From contig NC_092680.1 in assembly GCF_964355755.1 (NCBI RefSeq), forward strand, positions 12,563,001 through 12,627,000: DNA of 64,000 bases. The letters are read 5' to 3'. Source of the stretch: Antedon mediterranea. Lineage: Eukaryota; Echinodermata; Crinoidea; Comatulida; Antedonidae. Every line of letters starts with the position of its first letter. Position 1 is the first letter of the stretch. This document shows positions 1 to 9,112 of the stretch, in pieces. A program made the position numbers and the translations under genes. Below the pieces are notes generated by a model that was not told where the DNA came from, searched no databases, and saw only the letters and a list, made by a program, of their open reading frames with translations.

Positions 1-447
1 ACGCACCCCCCCTGGATACGGGCCTGCAAAGGGCCCTACCAAACAATAAAAACTGTACTTTAAAATGTTATTAATCATCTAAAACACTGTGAAACAAAGT
101 AGTTTAGTTTTACGAATGTCAAGCATTTTTAATAATGGTAACCGACAGAAAACGTATAAGGAGAACATTATCATTCCGAAAACCACGAGCTCACCCTCTA
201 GTATTATTAATCCAGGTATTCTGTATTGAATTGGTTTTTTTTAACGGGCCTTGAGCACTCTTTGTGTGGTATAGTTACAATTATTAGTTACAATTTGCGA
301 TAATTGATTGAAATGATGAGTCTTTGAAATTGAACATTATATAAATAAATGAACATCAGGTACATACAAATAATAATTGAGTAATGTATTTTTTGTAGAT
401 TTGCATAACGAAAATGATTAGGATGTCAACTTTTGTTTAATCGTTAC
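1..447. other. AT-rich stretch, no gene recognised
   Basis: I see no convincing exon, RNA gene or repeat with clear ends here. The minus-strand FLYWCH gene to the right must continue through or beyond this stretch, because its last visible exon ends in an open phase at 448. A stretch near 220-260 resembles one near 1535-1575 (a TGTATTG..TGGTTTTTTTTA core), which may be shared repeat sequence. Confidence 0.4.
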
Positions 448-1357
448 CTGGAATCATGTCGCAGACATGGTCCTGTGACCCACGAACATATCCCCCATTA
501 CGTTCCGTTACTGTCGCTTTGCATGTCACGTTTTTATTACGCACTACACATCTCAAAGTCACTGTTGCACGGGTTCGGTCGACCTTTTTGGTGTACTGAT
601 AACCGATGCTATCAGCCAACGTGTCCTATAAAAACAGTAATTGAGAAAATGAATTGTTAAATAACAAAACACGATAAATAAATGCACTTAACCGAATCTG
701 TAAATATATATTAATTAAGTAATTTGTGGCGATAATGTAATTGAATTAGGTCATCTCTGTACAAATTTAACAGATCCAAAACATAAAAACAGTAATTGAG
801 TATAATTTGTTGTTAAATAAAACACGATAAATAAATGCACTTAACCGAATCTGTAAATATATATTAATTAAGTAATTTAATAATAATGTAATTGAATTAG
901 GTCATCTCTGTAAAAATTTAACAGATCCAAAACATAAAAACAGTAATTGAGTATAATTTGTTGTTAAATAAAACACGAAACGCAAAAAAATAATTAATTC
1001 AAATACCTTGCCCCGGTTAGAGGTTCCTGGAAGAACTCTGTAGGTCACTTCATCCTCTGGAGCTACCACAGGATTAGCAACCGGATATGGGTCTGGTAGA
1101 TCATCTTCGACAAATTCGTCGGGTTCAGCGAAATTTCCCAAATTCTCCGCAAAAACATCGTGAGCTTGTTTGTTATTGCCGGCCAACATACAATCACCAC
1201 AAGACCAATCCATGTATCCATTCTCAATACCTCGCCGGTATTCCTCCTGGGATATTCCCGTACCACACGTCCTGTGCTGCCAGCGTTCGCATTCTTCGCA
1301 AAATATTGCCTCTTGGCGTTGAATTTCAAGTTGATGACATTCTAAGCATTCGTTCAT
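448..1357 (-). CDS. PHD-finger plus FLYWCH zinc-finger protein, 5' exons (partial)
   Basis: Two exons read from the minus strand. Exon 1 is 1357-1007: it starts at ATG (1357) and ends at a GTATTTG donor. It encodes a PHD-type C4HC3 finger with Cys4, Cys7, Cys20, Cys23, His28, Cys31, Cys53 and Cys56, the usual aromatic (Trp51) before the last pair, and then an acidic, proline-rich tail. Exon 2 is 625-448: acceptor TATAG, donor GTAACG, phase 0 in and phase 1 out. It encodes a FLYWCH-like finger (GYQY..., LRC, CKA, and DHVCD, where the last ligand is Cys rather than His). FLYWCH domains are common in proteins related to Mutator-like transposases and in DNA- or chromatin-binding factors. The PHD-FLYWCH order is seen directly; whether a transposase domain follows beyond the left edge cannot be seen. 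A ~150-bp tandem repeat fills the intron. Confidence 0.7.
630..978. repeat. Tandem repeat, ~150-155 bp unit, about 2.3 copies, in an intron
   Basis: The word ACAGTAATTGAG recurs at 634, 789 and 940, each time followed by the same run through AACACGATAAATAAATGCACTTAACC and ATTGAATTAGGTCATCTCTG. The array runs almost from the acceptor of the FLYWCH exon to the donor of the PHD exon, so it makes up nearly the whole intron. The second and third copies differ by only a few bases. Confidence 0.85.
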
Positions 1358-1967
1358 GTTGTTCGGTAGATCAAAAAATTAAAAGTGGTGTTTTACTAAT
1401 ATTTTTGGTTCATTTTATAGTTGTCATCGCGGTTAAAATGTACACGCAAAGGCACGCGTACGCTACTTTCTATTAACAAGAGCTGCATTGTTTTATCTCC
1501 GAAAAGGCGTCGGTACGCATCGTCTTTGAGGAATCTGTGTATTGGTTTTTTTTAGCGTCTTGATTTGATTTGCACAATGCCCTCTTAAACAAAGACGAAA
1601 AACAAACAATTAATTTAATTTGTTTTATTAAACATTTTCGAACCACATTATTATCACTTTAATAATTCTTCGTTTCTTGGGCCTACAAATTTACATTTGA
1701 AATCCCGCACATTAAATACGTATATGCCTACATTCCCATTCGTTTCTTATATCTATCTTAAACCTTACTCTCATTGGCAATTTAATTAATTTAATTATAA
1801 CTTTAGTAATTCCTCATTTCTTTTTTGTTATACCGTAATAGTAGTAGTAAATAACGATTATTTTATTTACTATTTATATAATTAACTATTAAATTTTATT
1901 TACAATACCAATCGAATGAATCTTGTTAATAAATTATATATTATAGGCCTTATAGGTACTAATTCGT
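1358..1967. other. Upstream region of the PHD/FLYWCH gene, no gene seen
   Basis: Non-coding, AT-rich sequence between the start codon of the PHD/FLYWCH gene and a retrotransposon fragment. Any promoter for the minus-strand gene should lie here, but no clear TATA box or other signal stands out. Confidence 0.35.
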
Positions 1968-2176
1968 TTATAAGAAATAATAAGGGTCCAAGGACCGACC
2001 CCTGTGGTACACCACATGGAACGTTCTTTGCCGATGATTTACAGTTACCAATCTGTACATATTGTTTACGATTACTAAGATAACTAATAAACCATTTTAA
2101 CGAAACACCTCTAATGCCATAACGTAACAGTTTTGAAAGTAAAATATCATGATTCACAACATCAAAAGCTTTGACT
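1968..2176 (-). mobile_element. Non-LTR retrotransposon, RT fragment (motifs around GVPQGSVLGPLLF)
   Basis: Minus-strand fragment of a LINE reverse transcriptase: the reading includes NHDILLSKLLRYGIRGVSLK and GVPQGSVLGPLLF, the strongly conserved RT palm/finger blocks of Jockey/CR1-group elements. It matches the plus-strand copy at about 7880-8085 with only two base differences over ~200 bp, so both come from the same recently active family. The fragment breaks at 1967 in the middle of the block after PLLFLI. At 2174-2180 it abuts an oppositely oriented piece of the same family through the shared word AAAGCTTT. Confidence 0.85.
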
Positions 2177-2230
2177 CCCTTACACCTTCTGTTCTTAAAA
2201 AAGTTACTCCTTTTATTTTAATTCCTTTTA
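2174..2230 (+). mobile_element. LINE reverse transcriptase, upstream piece left of the foldback insertion
   Basis: Plus-strand reading DSLTPSVLKKVTPFILIPF, the N-terminal part of a LINE RT domain. It stops exactly at the left end of the foldback element (2231). Removing that element with one copy of its TTA duplication joins this piece in frame with the RT sequence restarting at 6282 (ILIPF then TYVINLSFTTGIVP). This shows the foldback inserted into the LINE. Confidence 0.8.
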
Positions 2231-3034
2231 TAGACAGGTTCCATTTCTCAAAAAACGGCCTAGAAAACGAATCAAGAAGCATTTTTGGGTAGAAGCTGGG
2301 ATCCACTTGATTTAGGATATTTTGACCTCGCTGATTACGAATATGGCGGATCCCAAGCGAAATTCGGCCATCTTAGCCCTTAATTTGCATAATTAAAAAT
2401 GGCGGCCATTTTTTATAATTACCTTATATCTCGAGAACCACTAGTCACAGATAATTAATTTTGGTCTCAAAATGTTTTAAATATATGTTTTTATATTCAC
2501 TTTAATGACACATTTTCTCAAAAAATGGATGCAAGTCTTATTTCTGACATTTTGACCTTTGACCTTGATTTATCGTATCTCAGTAACCAATAATCGGAGA
2601 GACACGAAATAGGGCTCAAATTGTTCAGAAACTATACATTCATATTTATTATAATGAAATGTTTTTACAAAAAATGGCCGATTCTACAACTATTGACCTT
2701 TGAACTATTAGTCAAATATAATAATATAACTTTGAAAATTGTGGTCTTATGAATTTTTTTTTCTTTTTAAATTGTTTAAAACATGTGTGTTTCTATCCAG
2801 TTTAATGGCACATTTTGTACAAGAATGGCCGATAGTATGGTTATTGACCTTTAAACTATAGCATAGGCCTACTGTATACTAAATATAATATAATTGCATA
2901 ACTATGAAATTATTTATACACAATAATTAGTAAAATTATAAAATTCACTGCCATCAAATATTATGTGTTATGATTTATATAGATTTAAAAAAAAATTTGA
3001 ACCCGCAAGTTACATTTGTTGAAATTTGAAATTT

Positions 3035-3470
3035 GAAATTACCTGCCATCAATATGATGGAGTATGATTATAGATTTTTTTAAATGTGAACATGTCAGCT
3101 ACATTTGGAAATTACCTGCCATCAATATGATGGATTATGATTATAGATTTAAAAAAGAATTTGAACACGTAAGCTACATTTGAAAATTACCTGCCATCAA
3201 TATGATGGATTATGATTATAGATTTAAAATAGAATTTGAACACATCAGCTACATTTGGAAATTTGGAAATTACCTGCCATCAATATGATGGATTATGATT
3301 GTATAGAGGCCTACCTGCCATCAATATGATGGATTATGATTATAGATTTAAAAAAGAATTTGAACACGTACTAAGCTACATTTGAAAATTACCTGCCATC
3401 AATATGATGGATTATGATTGTATAGATTTAAAAGAAAATGTGAACACGTAAGCTACATTTGGAATGAACA
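3035..3470. repeat. ~75-bp tandem array, left arm of foldback copy 1
   Basis: Six or so units of ~75 bp, each containing ACCTGCCATCAATATGATGG followed by an A/T-rich spacer and a GCTACATTTG word. The core CCATCAATATGATGG is itself nearly palindromic. Units vary in length because of small internal deletions. The same array occurs in inverted orientation in the right arm. Confidence 0.9.
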
Positions 3471-3489
3471 TGTTAAGGGCATCAGTTTA

Positions 3490-4580
3490 AGATAATTCAT
3501 GCAAAGGTTTCCGTCATCTTTAGCGTTGTTACAGCGGCATAAAGCTGTACATGGTAGTTTTGACTTCTTGCACCTACATCTATTGTCTTGCATCCACAAT
3601 AAATCATCTCTAACGAAGCAGTAGGAATAGCTTCATTTTTCAGAAGCACTGGTTGAAGTTTACCATTAGATAGCTCCCACCCAAAATCTGTTGGTGATGG
3701 CAAATGCTGGATTGGCGATACAGCTTTTTTCCACCATACGAGTGCTTGGGAGTGTGCTCTTTTTATATGTTGGTGCACTGCATCGCTTGTTGGAGGTAAT
3801 GCCTCTGGTTTTGTTTGTTTTTTTAAAGCCTAACTTCATTGGTACTTTTAACTTGACAAACACCGTAAACGTAGCAAATGAATCTTTCCGATTTCATAAT
3901 AACTTGGTCACTGATAGGTTTTCTCCCAGGTCTTTAATTAGTTCATAATTTTTTTGAATACTTCCCATGCCGATGCCTTTGAGTGACCACTTAGATATGA
4001 ACAGGGAAGAGTTAAATTACTGTATGTATGTATTAATGTAATTTAACTCTTCCCTGGATATGAGATAGTATCGCATCCACTAATAGTGTGGAATGGAATC
4101 AGTGCTTTTGCATAACCCTCGGGCAAGGCTTCAAAAATGTGTTTTATAGATACTTTCTTTTTTTTGGATGTCCCTGTCATCATCCATTTGGATACCATTC
4201 TTTGGTAGTGAGACACTAGAATCAATAGTACGTCTGTATCCCTAGAAGCAACTACAACTGTGTCGTATCGGACATTGGCAGCATGACAAGTCTCGTGTCC
4301 GATTCTTCATGATCTGCGACCAGAGACAACGTATTCGTGTAGACTTTTGATGATTTAACAACTAATTCTTTCATAAATCCACCAGCTGTGACAATTTCTT
4401 TGTCTATAGGAGCTTGACGAATCAACTCCTCTGATAGAAATCGTGCCAGATCTGCTTTATTATCTTGTAATGCCAAAAAGTTTGACCAGCAATTTGGCAG
4501 CGGTATTTCACCACTTTCTATAATTCGACGAATTGGTCTCTGTGTTTTGGTTCATCTTTGTCTAGTGGTACCCTTTATCG
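3490..4580 (-). pseudogene. Captured gene fragment: PIN/FEN1-like nuclease family protein, C-terminal half (broken)
   Basis: Reading the minus strand downward gives, in order, ALQDNKADLARFLSEELIR, DHEESDTR, VVVASRDTDVLLILVSHY, IPFHTISGCDTISY, a GHSKASAWEVF block, then LPPTSDAVHQHIKRAH, DFGWELSNGKLQPV and a cysteine cluster starting IYCGCK. The spaced acidic motifs (EESDTR, DTDV, GCD) are those of a multicopy invertebrate family with a PIN/FEN1-like fold; its function is not established to my knowledge. The copy is broken: a one-base frameshift between LVM and the VRYDTVVV block (near 4285), a 55-bp MITE at 4002-4056 splitting the codons after GCDTISY, and several stops. The 3' end lies in the inverted arm, so its tail is present twice in opposite orientations. 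Confidence 0.65.
4002..4056. mobile_element. 55-bp hAT-like MITE with 8-bp target duplication
   Basis: The insert begins CAGGGAAGAGTTAAATTAC and ends with its exact reverse complement, leaving a loop of only ~17 bp. It is flanked by GATATGAA (3994-4001) and GATATGAG (4057-4064), an 8-bp target duplication with one change. CAGGG-type ends plus 8-bp duplications are the hAT signature. Removing the insert and one duplication restores the reading GCDTISYLSGHSKASAWEVF across the site. The same insert lies at the same place in foldback copy 2. Confidence 0.85.
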
Positions 4581-4611
4581 ACAGTTTTAAGTTAGGCATG
4601 CCATGTTAAAA

Positions 4612-4940
4612 AAAAAAAACCCCGAGGCATTACCTCCAACAAGCGATGCAGTGCACCAACATATAAAAAGAGCACACTTCCAAGCACTCGTCTGGAAAAA
4701 AGCTGTATCGCCAATCCAGCATTTTGCCATCACCAACAGATTTTGGGTGGGAGCTATCTAATGGTAAACTTCAACCAGTGCTTATGAAAAATTAAGCTAT
4801 TCCTACTGCTTCGTTAGAGATGATTTATTGTGGATGCAAGACACGATGCATAACCAATAGATGTAGGTGCAAGAAGTCAAAACTACCATGTACAGCTTTA
4901 TGCCGCTGTAACAACGCTAAAGATGACGGAAACCTTTGCA
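4612..4940 (+). pseudogene. Inverted second copy of the captured gene's 3' tail
   Basis: On the plus strand the sequence reads the same tail as the minus-strand fragment at 3490-3812: EALPPTSDAVHQHIKRAH, then ASLEMIYCGC and CRCKKSKLPCTALCRCNN. It is therefore part of the right inverted arm. Frameshifts near 4720 and 4785 break it. Confidence 0.7.
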
Positions 4941-4974
4941 TGAATGATCTTAAACTGATGCCCTTAACATGTTC

Positions 4975-5515
4975 ATTCCAAATGTAGCTTATGTGTTCAC
5001 ATTTTCTTTTAAATCTATACAATCATAATCCATCATATTGATGGCAGGTAATTTTCAAATGTAGCTTAGTACGTGTTCAAATTCTTTTTTAAATCTATAA
5101 TCATAATCCATCATATTGATGGCAGGTAGGCCTACTATACAATCATAATCCATCATATTGATGGCAGGTAATTTCCAAATTTCCAAATGTAGCTGATGTG
5201 TTCAAATTCTTTTTTAAATCTATAATCATAATCCATCATATTGATGGCAGGTAATTTTCAAATGTAGCTTACGTGTTCAAATTCTTTTTTAAGTCTATAA
5301 TCATAATCCATCATATTGATGGCAGGTAATTTCCAAATGTAGCTGACATGTTCAAATTCTTTTTTAAATCTATTATCATAATCCATCATATTGATGGCAG
5401 GTAATTTCCAAATGTAGCTGACATGTTCACATTTAACAAAATCTATAATCATACTCCATCATATTGATGGCAGGTAATTTCAAATTTCAAATTTCAACAA
5501 ATGTAACTTGCGTGT
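4975..5515. repeat. ~75-bp tandem array, right arm of foldback copy 1
   Basis: Inverted counterpart of the array at 3035-3470: seven or so units carrying CCATCATATTGATGGCAGGT, GCTTACGTGTTCAAATTC and similar words. The long open frame read across it on the minus strand is an artefact of the unit length being close to a multiple of three. Confidence 0.9.
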
Positions 5516-6278
5516 TCAAATTTTTTTTAAATCTATATAAATCATAACACATAATATTTGATGGCAGGGAATTTTATAATTTTACTAATTATTTAATTGT
5601 GTATAAATAATTTCATAGTTATGCAATTATATTATATTTAGTATACAGTAGGCCTATGCTATAGTTTAAAGGTCAATAACCATACTATCGGCCATTCTTG
5701 TACAAAATGTGCCATTAGACTGGATAGAAACACACATGTTTTAAACAATTTAAAAAGAAAAAAAAATTCAAAAGACCACAATTTTCAAAGTTATATTATC
5801 ATATTTGACTAATAGTTCAAAGGTCAATAGTTGTAGAATCGGCCATTTTTTGTAAAACATTTCATTATAATAAATATGAATGTATAGTTTCTGAACAATT
5901 TGAGCCCTACTTCGTGTCTCTCCGATTATTGGTTACTGAGATACGATAAATCAAGGTCAAAGGTCAAAATGTCAGAAATAAGACTTGCATCTATTTTTTG
6001 AGAAAATGTGTCATTAAAGTGAATATAAAAACATATATTTAAAACATTTTGAGACCAAAATTAATTATCTGTGACTAGTGGTTCTCGAGATATAGGGTAA
6101 TTATAAAAAATGGCCGCCATTTTTAATTATGCAAATTAAGGGCTTAGATGGCCGAATTTCGCTTGGGATCCGCCATATTCGTAATCAGCGAGGTCGAAAT
6201 ATCCTAAATCAAGTGGATCCCAGCTTCTACCCAAAAATGCTTCTTACACCATATTTCAGAGGAAATAGAACTTGTCTA

Positions 6279-6546
6279 TTACTTATGTTATCAATTTATC
6301 TTTTACTACAGGAATCGTACCTGATCATATAAAATTAGCTAAAGTGGTCCCAGTTTTTAAAAAGGGAAATGCAAACTTACTTAACAATTATAGACCGATT
6401 TCCGTTCTCTCCATTCTCTCAAAAAATAATAGAAAAATTAATGCATACTCGTCTTTATACATATTTAACTAAACATAACATCCTAAATAATCATCAATAT
6501 GGTTTTCGTAAAAAACACTCTACCTGTCACGCTATGCTTGAACTTA
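6279..6546 (+). mobile_element. LINE reverse transcriptase, middle piece between foldback and Helitron
   Basis: Reads TYVINLSFTTGIVPDHIKLA, KVVPVFKKGNANLLNNYRPI, then after a one-base frameshift near 6412 IEKLMHTRLYTYL and NHQYGFRKKHSTCHAMLEL. These are the RT motifs (VxPVFKKG, NYRPIS, QYGFR) of Jockey/CR1-group non-LTR elements. The piece ends at the A of ELI where a Helitron begins; removing the Helitron joins CHAMLELI directly to HSINNAFENKEF at 7808. Confidence 0.9.
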
Positions 6547-7807
6547 TCTATATATAAATTTACGTAAGGGCAAAATTCGGTAAATCGCGCCTTACTTCTA
6601 GAATTTTTACTCGATGGTATATAAAGTTGGTTCGTACTTTCGGTACTGATTTTAACCACCTGATGTAACCCTGTTTACTAATTAAATTGAGTTAGATAAT
6701 TAGTTATTGACGATTAAAACGAATTTAGGTTCAAAGATTTGCCCCAAATAGGGGTGTTTTCCGATCGTGGTATACACTGTCTAATGGATGTCCAACTTGA
6801 AAAATACCCGCACACAATAATACGAGGACGCTTCGCATTTTCCTATCTCCTCCTACGATAATTGTTTTTAATAGCTGAAAACCGGTTGAACTGCTCGAGT
6901 ACAGCATCATAATGTTGAAGACAGGCCGATTTTCTTTAAAAAATACTATTTTGATAGATTTAATTTACGTTTTTACAAATGTATTGATTTGCGATGAATG
7001 GAACATTCCAATCTCTCAGTCTGCCAGTTTGGTTTAACACAAGTAGGTAAATTTATGAGCCCTTGGAGAATAAACTTGCAATACTTTGACAATACAGTAC
7101 TGCAAATACCTATTAACCATTTTTGAATACAAACATTTCTTACTGTGAATACTGTTAGATGTAAAAAAATATATACAAATAAACTTTATTACTGTGATTA
7201 TGGGTAGGCTCTACTGTTAGATATATACACACGTAATATACAAATAAACTTTATTACTGACAGTTGCTTCTCAACGTTTGCATTAATTAATAATTACAAA
7301 AAATATAAACGTCGTAGTGGTGTATCGTTACATGTACTTTACTATTTCAATCGACTATGACAGTGACAGTTTTAACAAAGTATTAAATCGCAAATGTTTT
7401 ACTATATTTAGTCACCGTTAGTGGTATATTATTTATAGGCCTATGAAAAATGAAAACAAAATTTCGTTACTGACGTGGATAAAGAATATATTTAAAAATT
7501 GTTCTTCTTTGTACCTATCCTCTTTCCCATCCCTCAACCCTAATTGGGTTTCTTTAAATGAATAAACAATTTGGACTCATTTTGTGGTAAGTTTCTCTTT
7601 CGGAAGTAATTCCCAGGGTGCTAATTTTGTTTGACTACATAAATCATTGTGTCTACTTATTCGTTTCTGTAAACGACAATGTATTATAGTGCTGCGGTAC
7701 GTGCATTTGAAATCGCCAGATTTTTTACCCTGAAATTACTGTGTATTCGAGAACCATCTGTGGGCACGACCTAGATGGTACGCGAGCGAAGCAAGCGTAC
7801 CATCTAG
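6547..7807 (+). mobile_element. Helitron (non-autonomous), copy 1
   Basis: Starts TCTATATATAAATTTACG and ends in a GC-rich hairpin (AGATGGTACGC paired with GCGTACCATCT) closed by CTAG. It sits between host A (6546) and T (7808) with no target duplication, which is the canonical Helitron insertion mode. A close relative is at 54570-56021, sharing both ends and large internal blocks (for example TTTGCCCCAAATAGGGGTG, GAAAACCGGTTGAAC). No Rep/helicase coding sequence is seen, so it needs proteins supplied elsewhere. Confidence 0.9.
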
Positions 7808-9112
7808 TACATTCAATTAATAATGCATTTGAAAATAAAGAATTTTTGTTAAGCACTTTTCTTGATCTATCCAAAGCTTTTGATGTTGTTAATCATGATA
7901 TTTTACTTTCAAAACTGTTACGTTATGGCATTAGAGGTGTTTCGTTAAAATGGTTTATTAGTTGTCTTAGTAATCGTAAACAATATGTACAGATTGGTAA
8001 CTGTAAATCATCGGCAAAGAACGTTCCATGTGGTGTACCACAGGGGTCGGTCCTTGGACCCTTATTATTTCTTATTTACGTAAATGACATAACCTTTGTT
8101 AGTGATACACTGAATATTGTTTCCTTTGCCGATGATACAACTTTATTTTATTCAAACAAAAATATTGATTTATTAGTAAATACCTTTAATTTAGAATTAA
8201 ATAAGATTGAAAATTGGTTCTCTTCTAATAAATTATTGATTAATACTTCAAAAACAAATTTTATTATATTTCACTCCCATCGAAACAGGCATAAATTAAG
8301 TAACAAAAACATTCAAGTTGTTCTAAATGGTAAAAATCTGGACCGAAAAAGTGAAACTTTATTTCTTGTAATTTTAATTAATGAAAACTTAAATTGGACC
8401 GGTCATCAGAAAAATATTTCAATCAAAATGTCTAAATGCATTGGTGTTATAAACCAGATAAAATATTTTTTTCCTCAACACATTTTACTTTCTTTGTATA
8501 ATTCGCTTATATTACCACATTTACTTTATTGCAATATTATATGGGCAGCTGATTATCCTTCAAATATATGACCTTCATAAACTTCAAGTTACTTCTTTTA
8601 TGTTTGAATATGTTACTGGTTTACTACCAAAGTCTGTTTCAATGTTATTTTCAAATCGTTTATTAGATCATACCTATAACATAAGAAATCCACATAAATT
8701 GTATGTTCCATTTGTTAAACTTAGAAAAAGCCAGTTTTTTATTACTTATTTAGGACCAACGTATTGGAATAGTCTAGATTCAACTGCCATAAATCATTTA
8801 TATACTGTAAATTCATTTAGAAAGCATATAAAAACCCTTTATTTATCTTGTTACCAAACCTACTAAATATGTTGCGCACTGTATAATTTATTTAATTGTA
8901 TGCGTTGTATTTGTATATTTATATCGTTCCGTTCTTATTTTTGTTTGAATTATTATTATTATTTTAGGGGTCAATGTTAGACAAGTTCTACTTCTAATTT
9001 TGATCCCTAAGATGGTCTTATATTAATTGTTTATTATTGTTTATTGTAATATTGTTTGTTATATATTGTGACCATCTTAAATAAATGTATTATTGAACTG
9101 AATTGAACTGAA
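7808..9112 (+). mobile_element. LINE reverse transcriptase, 3' piece and 3' end
   Basis: Open from HSINNAFENKEF through LDLSKAFDVVNHDIL, GVPQGSVLGPLLF, the catalytic FADDTTLF box and IENWFSSNKLLINTSKTN to a stop at 8571. The C-terminal part then resumes in another frame (DLHKLQVTSFMFEYVTGLLP, from about 8567, ending at 8866), and the missing segment between PSN and YDLHK suggests a deletion of a few dozen codons. A 3' untranslated part follows, ending near 9112 with tandem TTGAACTGAA-type repeats, as in many CR1/L2-type LINEs. The element is dead: two insertions, a deletion and a frameshift. Confidence 0.9.

Larger units (their letters stand above)
2231..6278. mobile_element. Giant foldback (long inverted repeat) DNA transposon, copy 1
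   Basis: Two arms of about 1.6 kb (2231-3812 and 4621-6278) are reverse complements around an ~0.8 kb spacer. Ends read TAGACAGGTTCC and GAACTTGTCTA, flanked by a TTA duplication (2228-2230 and 6279-6281); the host LINE frame is restored when one TTA is kept. From outside in, each arm has a unique segment with GGCCAT and GGTCAAAGGTCA words, then a tandem array of ~75-bp units, then a copy of the 3' end of a cellular-looking gene. No transposase was recognised, so it is probably non-autonomous. Long inverted repeats with internal tandem arrays resemble the foldback class (for example sea urchin TU elements), but I cannot assign a superfamily. Confidence 0.85.

Noticed and set aside
3035-5515. 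CRISPR-like appearance of regularly spaced palindromic units
   Set aside because: Units are head-to-tail tandem copies with no unique spacers, inside a eukaryotic transposon arm.
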